Part shown: one piece after another, positions 12,753-24,499 of the stretch | How the letters are laid out: the number at the start of each line of letters is the position of its first letter | Position numbering within the stretch: the stretch's first letter is position 1 | Origin: Metellina segmentata | Lineage: Eukaryota; Arthropoda; Arachnida; Araneae; Tetragnathidae | Reading direction: 5' to 3' | Assembly: GCA_947359465.1 (NCBI GenBank) | Contig: CANAIC010000157.1 | Span: 1 to 64,000, forward strand | Length of the DNA: 64,000 nucleotides | Program-made: the position numbers and the translations under genes | The notes under the pieces: generated by a model | Database searches by the model: none | What the model saw: the letters and a program-made list of their open reading frames with translations, nothing else | Told to the model about the DNA's origin: nothing

Positions 12753-14017
12753 CGCCCCCCTCCCCCTAAGAGAAAAACTAGTCTTTCAGAGAAAGTTTGT
12801 TTGTTCTCTTAAGTCAGTTCATCTCATTGTCTCTGGAACCGAAACAAAGTCTCTGAAACCGAAGCAAGGTCTCTGAAAATGAAACTTATGACCGAGTGAG
12901 TGATTGCAATGTAACCATTCTAGACCTATTGGAGAATCCACACAAAAAAATACATTACACCTCGTAAAGACACAGATTACCCATACATAAAAATGCACTA
13001 TATTCCCATGCATAAGAATACATATACATTGCAAAATGCACTAGATTTTACACATAAGAATAATTACTGCACCTCACAATATGAAATTAATCAGGATAAC
13101 TACTATGCATCAGCACTTAAAAAAATGCATTTATAACATAATCACCATTTCCAACATTCATTTATGCAATTATCATTGGTTCTCCAGGCCCTTAAGAACC
13201 ACATTTTGCAAACCGATCAGTTTCCATATAATCAGCCAAAATTGGTAAATGAACTTTTGGTGGTAATTCCACCACAATAATGACGAACGTCTATTCCACC
13301 CCTTTCTTGGGTACTGCTCAAATTATACAACGTCTTACTTTTTATCCAATAAAAAGTAACCCCCCACATATAGGATTGAGGGTATTTCAGGATCTTCCGC
13401 GCCATCTCTACTGTCTTCCAGAACTCCAGTGTCAATTTTGATCCATGACATAACTGATTCTCATAGCAAACCTTTCTTCCCTCTCTTTAGTACCGTTTAC
13501 ATGAGCCAAACACCCGGGTAAAAGGAGAGTAAAACCGGTCTTTTCTACTCCGCTTCCCTTACGCGGGGAAAAATGCGAGGCAATACGCGGGTTGATTTCA
13601 ACCCTAGTCAAGTGCCGTGTCATTGAGATTACCCTCCTTTCACATAATGCAACGCGGGTAATATTCGAAAATTCCTTTCACTCTCGAATTACCCGGGTTG
13701 ATTGGTTTGATCATGTAAACGACACTTTTGTGTGTCATTCCTCCTTTTAGCTTTCCTCCTCTGCTTAACCACAATGTTGGGCCGACTCTCCCCTTCATAT
13801 TTCCCTTTACGAAACTTGGGAGTTGCGGAGAACCACTCCTTTTCACCCCCTTTCACGTACAAGCGATCATCTCTGTAACTCTTCCCTTTCTTGGGAGTAA
13901 CCTGAGCACCTAGAATATTCGTTTGCTCCGTTTCCGACGAATCCGGCGGGTCATCTACCCCGTCCTGTATTTTTTGTGACCTTCAACTACCTCCTCTTGA
14001 GCCATTTCCCCCTTTGA

Positions 14018-14653
14018 TTATTCCCTCTCTGTTTTTTCGCCCATGTGTTCCTTTCCTCGTTCCTCGTCTTGCGAAGTTTTCGTTTTCCCCTGAACATCGG
14101 TGGTTGCAGAAGGGTCAGTTCCATTTTCCTGCCCTTTCCCCCCACATAGTCTAATTAACCCTTCTTTCCTAGAAACTACACATTCCGTTTCGCCTCCTTT
14201 ACTTCTTTCTACCCTTTTTCCCTTCTGCATTTCAAATGCTCGTAATATAGTTTTATACTCGTATCTCTTATTTTCCACCTCCTCAAGAGCAGTTTTCTGT
14301 CTCTCTCCGGCTAATTCCAAATCTCTTCTAGCTTTTTCCCAAACTCCTGTCACTCCTCCAAATTCCCTTTCCGCTTCTGTCCGACGAGCCACCGTAAGAC
14401 TAATTTCCCACTCCATTTCAGCTATTTCCTGACTCTCCTCAGCTTCTATTAATAGCCCTTCAGCTTCTCTCAACTCCTTTCTTTCATTAATAATAGTCAT
14501 CATTAAACCTTCCACAAATTTTGAATTGTATGATTTGAAGCCCTCTATTATTCTTTTCAATTGAATCATTTTAGCATCTGGGGGAACCCCTTTTCCTAAT
14601 TTCATCGCCAAACATATCACATCCTCCTTTCTAGCCCTCCCAAGAAATGCCAT
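14018..14653 (-). CDS. gag: Gag-like protein of the LTR element
   Basis: This is a 211-residue open frame starting MAFLGRARKEDVICLAMKLG. That start resembles the SAP-like N-terminus common in gag proteins of spider and other arthropod LTR elements, recalled from general familiarity rather than checked. Residues about 60-140 are Glu/Arg-rich and likely coiled coil. The C-terminal 60 residues are low-complexity and charged. There is no CCHC zinc knuckle and no downstream pol frame. It sits between a 1.6-kb leader and a 1.2-kb ORF-poor tail. It could be a truncated gag kept for packaging the element's own RNA. Confidence 0.6.
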   Translation of the reverse strand: MAFLGRARKEDVICLAMKLGKGVPPDAKMIQLKRIIEGFKSYNSKFVEGLMMTIINERKELREAEGLLIEAEESQEIAEMEWEISLTVARRTEAEREFGGVTGVWEKARRDLELAGERQKTALEEVENKRYEYKTILRAFEMQKGKRVERSKGGETECVVSRKEGLIRLCGGKGQENGTDPSATTDVQGKTKTSQDEERGKEHMGEKTERE

Positions 14654-15821
14654 TTCGACACAGAAAAGGCGCTATCGAAAAGGTTAAAGGCGAATCAACA
14701 GGTCAATAATAACTTTAAACTCCGAAAATTATCTCCCAATGACCTAAACACGTTGTTACAAAAACAAAACAACCTAATTTTCCTCAGCACCAAAAATTTT
14801 CCTCAAATTAGAAAAGTAAAATAACTTAAGTTTGTATACGTTGGTTTACTCTTACCAGAACATATTATTCCCAATTTCTAGACATGCCTACATATATTTT
14901 CACAGTTATATTTCGGTCGTATTTGAGCGCATAAACCACTTAATTTTTTCAATACTACCTATACTTGATTTTCGTTATTGAAAATAAACCACGTGAAATT
15001 GAAATGCACACAAAAATATATATTCACTACTAACTAATCTAAGAGAACTGATAACGCAATATTTATGACTCCTAAAATATAATGATCCTGGAAACATTCA
15101 TAAGAAAATATTTCATGAAAAGAACTATTAATATATCCTTTATCCTTAAACTAAGGAAACATTCCATTTCATCTTATTTCAAAAGTAACATATCAATATG
15201 TCAATAAATAATAAACAAAAGTATCTTATAATTTATAAATCCTTGTCAATTGTATCCATATGTTGATATCAAATTATCCGAATGAAAACCATTTAATGCA
15301 GACGAAGTTATTTCCAATGAAAAAATATTCCTCCCAGGAAATAAAACAAAATTATTTAATTGATACTTTTACGAACATGAAGTAACTACCAAAAAGAAAA
15401 ACAATCACCTTTCCACTTGTTTACCCCAGCTAATTGCTACTGGAGCTGACCCTTTCACTTCGCAAATTATTTCGTACCCGTAACAAATATATATTGTTAA
15501 TATATTTGTATCAACATAAAACCCTTGACAATTGTTACCCCATATTGCATTACATATGATAATAATTTCCGCAATAGATATAATACATTAATCTTATTCT
15601 TTTCTTTCATATAACTTGACGTTATATTTGTCTCACATACATGATGTATAAAGCTTTCCGAAGTACATTTTCATGTTTAGCGTTTCTTACGTAGCATGCA
15701 AATACATAAATGACCAGAAAAATCAGAAACAAAATACCATGGATCCCCAATTCTTTGTTTTTAAACCACCTAAACAAAAATTGCAATCAACTCACCGGTA
15801 CCTTTCCGTTTCTGCTGTGGT

Positions 15822-16040
15822 GCTTCCGGTCCTTTGTAGATTGCTTACGAATCGGAGTTTCCCGTTTCTTCCAATGGACACAGGATCCCTCTCTTCAATG
15901 TCCGTAGAGTAGGTTCCATGTGGTATCTTTCCCTTATTGCTTTGATGTTTCAGGCCCCTTGTAGAATGTTTACGGATCCGAGAGATTCAAGCTTCTTAAA
16001 ACGGACACAGGGTTTTTTCCGTTCAATGCCCGTAGAGTAG
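15822..16040 (-). repeat. Tandem repeat in LTR-element leader
   Basis: Two roughly 100-bp units (about 15,822-15,920 and 15,950-16,040) share CTTTGTAGA/CTTGTAGAA, GGACACAGG and CCGTAGAGTAGGTT. They lie between the primer-binding site and gag, where packaging or translation signals are usual. The function is unknown. Confidence 0.6.
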
Positions 16041-16289
16041 GTTACACCCTTCCGCCGTCCTTCCTACTACAGCACGTACACCACGGTTTTTCTCCTGGAT
16101 ACAAGCGTATCCGACTCAGACAATTCCATTACGACTTCACACAAATGGCTTGCAGCTTCCGGCCGACTCCCAGATTCCTTCGGCGTTCACTTGCCCTTTC
16201 CTTGGCTCCTCAAACAACCGACTATGGGATCTCCCGCCCGCGTAGTCTCGCCATAGCTAGGTTCTTTACAAGTCGCCCCTGATACCAGT

Positions 16290-16524
16290 TGTAGGACCCA
16301 AAGCGATCTAGTCCTACTTATTGTCACACACATCCTTGTTTACAAGTAGAGCAAACACTTTCCATTATTAAATGAAACTTTATTGGACGGACGAATATAC
16401 ATCAAAAATGGTACATCGAAACAGCCTTTCTTGCTCCCATGTCGATTTTCCAGCGTCTCTCATGCATCTCCCCTTTCAGCGTCACCCCCTCTCCTCGTAG
16501 ACCAGCGCTTACCGCGCCACTACA
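16290..16524 (-). repeat. LTR (5' LTR of the gag-only element)
   Basis: This 235-bp partner of 12,509-12,752 has the same TG...CA ends and is followed by the TGTGG target duplication. The minus-strand element would be transcribed from here. Confidence 0.9.
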
Positions 16525-16932
16525 TGTGGTCTTCTTATTTTTTTTTCACAATCCCCCTTAATGATCGTCTGTCACGATCACTCAACACATATTTCCGTCC
16601 ACGTTGTGATTTAGCGAATGAAGTTTTTCCGGTTTTCAAACATGCAGAATAAATCGTCGATACAGTAACTCTTGAAACACTAAACACTTCGGCTACCTTG
16701 CTTACGGAAGCATCCAACAAAAGAGCTCCAACAATTTTCCCACTTTCGAAGTCTGTTAGTCTGACATGATACAATTACAACTTGGCCATCGCATGTGCCC
16801 CCTTAACCCCTATCCATAGGACAGGTAAAAAAGGTTTTTGTGAAAAGTGGTTTGGTTTAAACTGTGTAGGCACACTTTCTTTGGTTTCATGGGAATTTCT
16901 CATAACTAGGGTTACCGTTATGCAGTACATTA

Positions 16933-19900
16933 TGTTATGCCTCAAACGACATAACACTAATTTTTAAGCCACACTGCTCTACCTACCAAGCCACAGTTGC
17001 CGAGCCACTCTTAAGTTTCAATTATATCGATAGACGCTACTGACGTCACACGCTGACGCAGCAGTTGATAAAAGCCGGCGCGAAACGGTTTCTTACTCCT
17101 CTTTAGTGATGGGGAAAATGACTCGTTTCAGGGATCGGATCGGAACCGCTCACTCACTAAAAAGAGCTAGCTCTTTTTGATGACTCACCGCTCCTTTGAG
17201 ATATATAATAATGTATATAACATATCGAAATGTATACAATATGTTTGGGCCATCGAACATCCCTCGTTGTCACGTGAGCGCATGTGTCCAGACGAAGAGG
17301 CGCCAAGCGTGCTTGAAACACCCACGCACACAACACTTGAAACACTCACTCATCCAGCAATTGCGCAGTTTACCTCTAAAATCAACAAAAGGAGGGAGAC
17401 GGGGCCCGAGGACGATAGGCATTGCAGCATAGGGCTGCTAAGCTGTAAAATTTAATTGCTAAGGCATAAGATGGCCCGAAACCATGTCAATTCATATAAC
17501 TTTGAAATTGTCCATAAAGAATAAATTACTTTGAGGACACTTCTACTTTTGTAATTCCCGTCATGAACCCGTTGAGATTACAGAAGTAGCAATTAAATAT
17601 ATCCAAACACGTTAAAAATCTCATTTTTGACCAAGAATTCTAAAAAAGTTTTCGATTTTATTGGATAGAGTATTTATTTGACTTTCCAAAACATATTGAA
17701 TTTTTTCTCTGTTAATTACTTGAAGAAGTATTAAGATTTTAATCAAGGCGGGAAAACAAGAAGGGAAAACACTGGAAATGGCCATTAAAAAGCCAAAAAC
17801 ATGGCAAAATCTAAATTTAAACCTTACTTTTTTTTGCAAATATAATTTTAGAAAGTTTTTTCAAATATTTAAATGGTTTCTCTTTTGGAAATGGAGTGAA
17901 CTTTTTTAAAGAGAAGGAAGAACAAAATTGTTTACACAAAGAGCAAACGCAAGGGAGCAAGCGATGCACTTGAAACTACCTTTAACTCTAAATTAATATT
18001 TTTGCATTATTTCCTCACTTCGAATGTTATAATACAAAAACTTATAACTGGATTCTAGTAAACTTTTGAGAGTTTGTTATTTATAATGTTGTCAAGTGAA
18101 TGAACTAGAATAATTATGCTGAGTTCAAAAGTTTCTAAATTATTACTATTTATTTAAGAAGTAGGACTGTAAAACTATAAAAAATCTTCTATTCATTTTT
18201 CAATCACTTGTAAAATTGTTGTTTATTTAAATATCCTTTTATTCTAGTTCATTCCCTAGAAATATGCATGTAGTTTATTTTGGTAGCATCATTTTTCAAA
18301 TTGGTTGAATAGATTTTCATGTAGCACATTTGAAGTTTTTGACACATTTCTTTAAAATTTCATACATAATTATCATATTTTTACAAAATTATTAATATAT
18401 ACTTTTAATATTTATAGCCCATTGCTATTGTTTAAAACATAAAAATATCATTAAAATGTTTCTATACCACATTTAAAAAAAGTGTCTTGGACGTGTTTGG
18501 ATACATTAAGATTTCTTTCTAAAACCACTTAGTTACCAAATGAGACTTCCTAATAATTTAAATGATATTTTAAAAACATATAATAAAAATATTAATAATT
18601 TATTTAAGTACTTAAGATTTTTAACTATTTATTTTAAGATATAGGTATATAATACCCTCGAATACTCGTTGTCCCAAAGATTTTCAAAATCCAAGTCCCC
18701 TCCCTGTCTTTTAATAAAATATTTTCAAAATGCCTTGTTTTGGGAAGGCAATGCAATAAAAACGAGTTACGTTTAATTGAATTTTGTGTAGCTTTATTAA
18801 AATGATATCACTCCCGAGAAATCAAGGTTTTATTATAATTATTATAATAATGTTAAGTGAATAACATAATAACTGTTAGAATATGTTTTAATAACAACCT
18901 TAAGACTAGTTTTAATTAGTGCTAAAAGGCGTGATATGACTTAAGCCGTAAAAACACCCTTTCAATCTAAAATTGAATTAAATTTTTAAAAATAACATTT
19001 ATGATAATACATAGATATTTAAAAATTTGAAACTTCAAAAAAGTAACAAAAAGCTAGGGAGCGCAAAAGAACGAATGCGGAATTGACTCTTCGAGAGCGA
19101 TAGTTATCGAAAAGAGCCAAAGAGTTAACTCCTTAAAAGAATCAACTCCCAAAAGAATCAGTGAGCGCAAACGATCGAATGCGGAAATGATTCTTCGAAA
19201 GAGCCAAGTCTCGAAAAGAATCAACTCCCAAAGAATCAACTCCCAAAAAGAATCACTGAGCTGGTGATCGCATGCGGAAATGACTCTTCGAGAGTGGAAG
19301 TGCTGATTGGCTAAAAAAGAGTTACCGCTCTTCAGCCCTGATTGGTTAAAAAAGAGCTATAGCTCTTTTTTGACGAATCAGCACTCGCTCACTCCGTCAA
19401 GAGAGTTAACTCTTTGAGTCAGCTCCTGAGCGGATCGCCCATCTCTACTCCTCTTCGACTTTTTCCCCCTGACACCCAAACATGTGCTAGAAGCACGTGC
19501 TGTCACGTTCGCGTGGCTTTTGCCACTTTAAATCAGGAATCCAGATTGTTAAGTATATTTTTCTTTTTTCTCTGCAGAGACATAGGGTGGTGAAATTTGG
19601 ACGTAATGTTCCTCTTACCACCCTCTTCAAAATTCCGCGTATTCCCTTTTCATCCGTGTTAATTTATAACCCTCATGTCCCTTTAGCGTCTTTTGCCATT
19701 TTCCCCTCTAAGTTCTAGATCTATAAGTTTTTTATTAATTATGTGTGTTGACTATTGATTTCCAATTAATTCATGTTTCGTTCAAAAAATATTCTTTGTT
19801 GTTAAATTACACAGATATCTTTAGCGTTTTTTTGCGCGAAACCTTTTGGGGATTTTTGATCTCAATTTTGCATATTACATTTTTTATTGTTTTCAGTAAA

Positions 19901-20069
19901 TCTTTCATCATTAAGATATCGACGTCTCCTAATCGATAATACATGTACAGGGTTCAGTGAGTCTTTTCTTTTCAAAATTACCACTATACGATCCAAATTT
20001 GTCTTGGTTATGTTCCTTCTTTTTTCGAACCTTTTGCAATCATTACTACTTTTAAAAAAGGAAATAACA
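16933..20069. mobile_element. Solo LTR, interrupted by a hAT element
   Basis: The unit begins TGTTATGCCTC and ends AAATAACA. It is flanked by a 4-bp duplication ATTA (16,929-16,932 and 20,070-20,073). Arm B carries the empty site ATATTATGAATACTG near 42,595. Removing the hAT at 17,104-19,447 leaves about 785 bp, with a TATA-like ATAAAA before CCGGCGCG and a TGACGTCA motif (17,040-17,047). No internal retroviral genes are present, so this is a recombined solo LTR, probably Ty3/gypsy-type from the 4-bp TSD. Confidence 0.75.
17104..19447. mobile_element. Non-autonomous hAT element, 2.34 kb
   Basis: The ends are imperfect inverted repeats: TAGTGATGGGG at the left and CCCATCTCTA at the right, with GATCGGATCGGAACCGCTCA matching the inverted right end in part. 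An exact 8-bp duplication CTCCTCTT flanks them (17,096-17,103 and 19,448-19,455). Subterminal regions repeat AAAGAGCTAGCTCTTTTT and CTCTTCGAGAG/GAATCAACTCCCAAA motifs. The middle (about 17,450-19,040) is AT-rich and shows no transposase. It would need a transposase in trans. Confidence 0.85.
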
Positions 20070-20469
20070 ATTATAAATACTGTAATAACACAAATTTACA
20101 TAAAAAAAGGTAAATTAGTCTGTGGTCGTGGTTAAGATACTCTTGGATATGAATATGTATAGGCACATGAAAAGTTTATTGGACGAGGTAGTCTATGTTG
20201 TCCGAAAGGAATCTCATGACTGATATTATCTTTGACTGGGCTTAATCGTTGCTGATTGTGTTTATTGCCAAAGCCGCATAATTAACATCTGATGGTTCCG
20301 TGGAGGGCATTAGGAGGCATTTGAAGATGTGATGATTGGGCGTGCCTATTTGTCCGCAGATGAAGTTGCCTCATTGAATCGGCTGAAATAGCTGGGGAAG
20401 GGTCCATGGCGTGTGAAATATGACGTTAGGTAGGGACCATAAGCCATGCAATTACAACTTGGATTTTTG

Positions 20470-20680
20470 AATAGTCCTGGTGATTATCTCGACCCAAACC
20501 GTTAGCAGATCTCGATGGACTAGATATTTTGTCAGAAGAAGAAATTTGACCAAATCTTGATGTCGTCTTCATCAAAAAATCGGCAACATTTTCATGGCAA
20601 CATATCTCGTCATAAGAAACTTTTCCAGATGTTGATGGAGGAAATATCTCGTCGAAACCCCTTGGAGGGTTAATTACCCG
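20470..20680 (-). repeat. Degenerate satellite monomers, inverted
   Basis: Several decayed copies of the 44-bp satellite unit are visible on the minus strand (AGATCTCGATGGACTAGATA, AAATCTTGATG, GATGTTGATGGAGGAAATAT). They lie about 4 kb left of the main array and in opposite orientation. The rest of 20,680-21,115 shows nothing I can name. Confidence 0.55.
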
Positions 20681-21160
20681 ATATATCATCAAGATACAGT
20701 CGATTTTTTGATGATGATGAGATCAAGATCTAGTCATTTAAAACTTTCGCGGTTCACGTGAGGATATGTAGATAGTTATTGCCCCACCGTAGAAATGGGT
20801 TTTTCCCAGAAGCCAATACCAGAATAGATTGGCGATAGCTCAGCCAACGAATTTGCAATTTCATCATCTGTTAAAGGCTTAATAGATTGCATTTTTCTTT
20901 TTGAGGTGCGTGAAGGTCCTGCAGAACTATCGTATCTACAACTCATATTACAAGATTTTTTTTAATAGCTAATAAAGCTATCAATTAAAAAGCACATACT
21001 TTTACAACTAGCTTCTAAACTTTACTCAACAACAATACCAGCAGAAACATCTAACATTTAATGCCGATTGAAGTGGAGAATAAATGTTGGTAATTGGTTA
21101 ATAACGTCCAAGAGAAACACTAAGAGCTATTGAACACGGTCAGGGATCAATCCCCTAAGG

Positions 21161-23281
21161 CAGGGGTCGGCAACCTATTAAAGCGGAAGAGCCAAAAGTT
21201 ACAATTTACAAAATTTCCCAGTTTTTAAAGAGCCACTATAAATTTTCGTTTCAATATTATAGTATTTGCTTATATATATTTGATGTTTGATTTAAAATAA
21301 ACGGCTTTAAATACGGAATAATATTTATTCATTTAAAAACACAAATATAGATAGTTACATCAATGGGAGCATTGGCTTTGCATGTCTTTTGAAAGTTTGA
21401 TTAAATCTGGCTTATAACTTGATGTTTTAAGTTTCAAGCACGACTCTAGATTTTTATTTGTTAGTTGACTTCTAACTTTACTTTTTATTATATTCATGCA
21501 AGAGAACGCTTGCTTGCACGAATATATCGACCCGAAGATCGTCAGAACTCCATATGCCAACTTCTTCACCTCACTGTAGCATTCTCGAAGCATGGAATAT
21601 ATTCCATGCGCCGAATATGAGGTCCTCAACTCGCGGAATTTCTTTTAGACCTGTCCACTTGTGCTGAACTATGTGCATGCATTGCTGGACCTCCAACTCT
21701 TGCAACTTGCTCTTGAGTTCTGTTAACTTGCCACTCCACAAGTCTTTGGTTTTCAAATCTAGCAATTGCATTTGAAGCGATCCAGCATCAATTCCAAATG
21801 GCTCAATGTTGATCTCATTTGTATTTGTGTTGAGAGGATTTACTATGAACGCGAGAGTACTTTTGTTTGTTTTGAATTGCTCGAATCTCTCAGCGAATCC
21901 ATCCTTCATGTTTTTAAAGCTATGCTGAAGTAATTCGGGTCAATAGTTGCATTGGTCTCATCGCGATATTGCTTCAGATTTTTAAAATGAAGTAATTTAC
22001 CGCTTTCCATGTCTTCAACAAAAAGAAGTAATTTTGTTTCGAAACAAACTACTTCTTCAAGCAAGGCGTAGGCTGGGTTGCCCTTTCCTTGCAGTTTTAG
22101 ATTTAGTTCATTTAGTTTCATTGTGGTATCTACCATGAAGTTGAATTTTTGCAGCCATTTGTCTTCTTCCAGTTCGGGATGGTCAATGCTTTTTTCATTA
22201 AAGAATGTTTTTATTTCACTTCAAGCACAAAGCAAAACATTGCAATACGTTACCTCTGGAAAGCCATCGCACTTTATTGTGCAGAAGTAGGTCATAAAAT
22301 TGGCTATCTATTTATTCAAGGAAATCTTTAAATTGGCGATGGTAGAGTGCTTTTGCCCAAGATGCTGTTAATAATCTTAACTACCAAGTTCATGACCTGA
22401 ACTATTTCGGCCGGAAATGTTTGGGCACAAAGCGCTTCTTGATGAATTATGCAGTGAAACATTAGAATTTCGTGGTTTATTTTTTCTCAAGAATTGATGT
22501 TACCCCTCTGTGTATTCCTGACAAACTTCTGGCTCCATCAATTTCTATAGAAACAATTTTATTTATATCGATACCATTGTCTTCCAGGCATTTTTGCACA
22601 GTATTTGCTATATCTTATCCACGAGTTTGCCCGGAGACCGGTAGCAATCCTAGCAGTTCTTCTTTTGGACCTTGGGACGACATATAACCTGACGAAAAGG
22701 GTAACTTGTGCCGTGTCTTTTTTGTCGGAAGACTCATCTGTAGCAAGTGATACGGCAGAAGTCAGTTGAATGCCTTCCACTTGCATATGTGTTACATTTG
22801 AAGACATTTTAGCAGTTCTATCTTGTACTGTTTTAGCAGAAAATGGCAAATCTTTGAATTTTTTCGTGATTACTACTTTGTTTTTAAAATCACGAAACAG
22901 TTCTTCAGATGCACGTATAAAACAATCTTTGACGTACTCACCATCTGAGATCTCATCATCTAGACTCTAGATGGTGGCTGTTTGGGTGAGACGGAAATGG
23001 AATGCAATTGGCTGAAAGATAAACATGGTCACGGAGTCTCATCTCAAGAACAAAACAATAGTTCAACCTTATCTCATTACGGTCATGTTTAGCGTAGAGA
23101 TTTGTAATTAACGATAATGAAAATAGAAGCTATTGAGAAATTAGGTACTTAAAAATTTATTTTCTTATTTTTTAAGGGTTTTGATGATAAATTGTTAATT
23201 TTTTCGTATGGAACTGGAGAGCCGCAACTTTACATCAAAAGAGCCACATGCGGCTCGCGAGCCGCAGGTTGCCGACCCCTG
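21161..23281 (-). mobile_element. hAT (Charlie-like) element with broken transposase
   Basis: The terminal inverted repeats begin CAGGGGTCGGCAACCT at both ends, with an exact 8-bp duplication CCCTAAGG (21,153-21,160 and 23,282-23,289). It is inserted in the SINE. Element length is 2,121 bp, and it encodes a decayed transposase on the minus strand. Confidence 0.9.
21360..22970 (-). pseudogene. hAT transposase pseudogene
   Basis: Successive minus-strand fragments resemble the transposase-derived part of GTF2IRD2/EPM2AIP1/SCAND3-type proteins. There is an [11 protein letters not shown] block at 22,559-22,849, a [14 protein letters not shown] block at 21,906-22,136, and a C-terminal dimerisation block with FGSIYSCKQAFSCMNIIKSK at 21,360-21,629. 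Frameshifts or gaps separate these blocks, the central part is shortened, and no BED zinc finger is visible. It is inactive. Confidence 0.85.
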
Positions 23282-23520
23282 CCCTAAGGGAAAGATCCGA
23301 GAACAACACCACGTAATTTTGAACCACGGTCGGATGAGCTGGCACACCACTCTCCAAACTTCCACACCAATCCAATGTGAGGACTTTCGCCCACGACAGA
23401 TTTAAGGCTTACCAGCCGCCTCTACACCATAAGCTTACACACATCCATGTAATGACCCGGAATCGAACCAGGAACCTTCCGATCAGAGGCTAACATTTTA
23501 ACCGCCGGACCCGTTGGTCT

Positions 23521-24480
23521 TCGAAAAAATGTTGAGGCGCAGCTCTTCCCGCGGGAACGCGTGACTGCCTACTGATACATCACTCCACGCCACGCGCTGG
23601 CACGAGATCGGCGGGAAAGGGCATAAATTTCTTCTAATGTCGTGCTATTTAGTCCACCACGATCTTCTATTAGTTTTGGTCACTTTCTTCAAATGGAGAG
23701 ATGCCTATTTGAGACAACCATCAGGAGGGTTAATAATGGTACTGTTCTTAACCTCGTCCCTGGGCAGGGTCATTCCTGAGGGGTGTGATGGGCGTAAATC
23801 TCTATGTTGTCAGACAAAATAAGGGTTACTGAAGGTGTGGTTGCCTCCGAGTTTACATATAAACATACCCTGCAATAATTTCTCCAGTATTATTAATTTG
23901 TACTAATATGGTGTTAGTATGTTCTTTTTGCGATTGTAACAAGAGATACATTTAAATCAGTATACTTAGTTAACCAACGGTATCAACTCAAGTATTACGA
24001 CAAGCAGAGTCCAGTGAAATTGTGTTCTGGCGGCAGGTTTCGGAGAAGTATGACAAATACCAGACTATTCTCCCAACTATTTTGGCTTTAATACTTTAAA
24101 CCGTTCAATAAAATTTATCCAATAAAAAGTACGGAATTTCTTGTAGGTTTGACTTTTGATATAAATAAGTACTGGATGCTAAAGTTCTGATCAAAATTTC
24201 TTAGACTCAAATGCTTATGAAAAGTAAATTAATAATAATAACCAAATTTTTCTGTATGCATAGTTATGATATATGTCGGACAATAGAATTCCTGTAAAAT
24301 TATTCGCTTGACATTTTTCGGAAACGGATGGACATATATTTGAACATTATTAACTCAGTGCTCTTTAAGCGTAAGATATATTTCAGGACCTATCAAATCC
24401 AAACACATTCGAATAATCTACCTTACCTTTACACTTCACTTGATTTAGACCAGTTATCGTCTATCAAGATCAGAGATTTT
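23521..24480. other. Intergenic, no gene seen
   Basis: The DNA from 23,521 to 23,830 is more CG-containing (CGCGGGAACGCG near 23,550). The rest to about 24,440 is AT-rich. I find no supportable gene. Decayed satellite monomers begin near 24,440. Confidence 0.6.
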
Positions 24481-24499
24481 TCAAAAGACGTTTTTCTCG

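Larger units (their letters stand above)
12509..16524 (-). mobile_element. Non-autonomous, gag-only LTR retrotransposon
   Basis: Two long terminal repeats (12,509-12,752 and 16,290-16,524), each TGTAGGACC...CCACTACA, bound a 4.0-kb element. The 5-bp target duplication TGTGG (12,504-12,508 and 16,525-16,529) sits inside the Tc1, and arm B shows the uninterrupted sequence near 42,195. A C-rich tract just inside the left LTR is a polypurine tract on the minus strand. A TGGTATCAGGGG primer-binding-like site abuts the right LTR. The element therefore runs right to left. One gag-like ORF is present. No protease, reverse transcriptase or integrase is seen, so it needs helper proteins. The stretch 12,770-14,017 holds no ORF I trust. 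Confidence 0.9.
11664..16783 (-). pseudogene. Tc1/mariner transposase pseudogene, arm A, split by an LTR element
   Basis: Minus-strand fragments resemble a Tc1-family transposase. An N-terminal helix-turn-helix part (16,535-16,774, HVRLTDFESGKIVGA...) is separated by the 12,509-16,524 insertion from the DDE part (11,713-12,323). The DDE part includes WSDES and FQDDKAPIH, then a shifted LERKVRDRYPPP tail. Frameshifts between 11,900 and 11,930 break the frame. A terminal repeat (AAGAAGTTGGACAAAAATA) starts at 11,664 after TA. The distal inverted repeat, still present in arm B, is not found here. The element is inactive. Confidence 0.85.
60..20340. repeat. Segmental duplication, arm A
   Basis: Aligning by eye, this stretch matches about 30,250-42,870 in the same orientation over many kilobases, starting near 60/30,250, with an offset of about 30,190 at the left end. 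Divergence is mostly around 5-10 percent with small indels. The shared content includes the secreted-peptide gene, several old repeats and the Tc1 copy. Homology continues past the Tc1 transposase start to about 20,340, but arm A is interrupted by later insertions at 2,918, 9,850, 12,509 and 16,933. Outside the gene and named elements I see no convincing coding sequence in 815-5,900 or 8,050-9,000. Confidence 0.85.
21117..23520 (-). repeat. tRNA-derived SINE, split by a hAT insertion
   Basis: On the minus strand the right part starts with a tRNA-like head. It contains an A-box-like GGCGGTTAAAATGTTAGCC and the B box GGTTCGATTCC (about 23,455-23,516), followed by a body shared with 25,863-26,112 and 29,870-30,112. 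The tail continues left of the hAT at 21,117-21,152. The B box belongs to this SINE family and not to a functional tRNA gene. Confidence 0.75.

Noticed and set aside
14100..14432. 110-codon plus-strand frame
   Set aside because: It is antisense to the gag-like frame and Ser/Pro-rich, as expected of a shadow.
23440..23520. tRNA gene suggested by a B-box-like GGTTCGATTCC
   Set aside because: The same sequence with the same flanks recurs at 26,095 and elsewhere as part of a SINE, and no cloverleaf was found.
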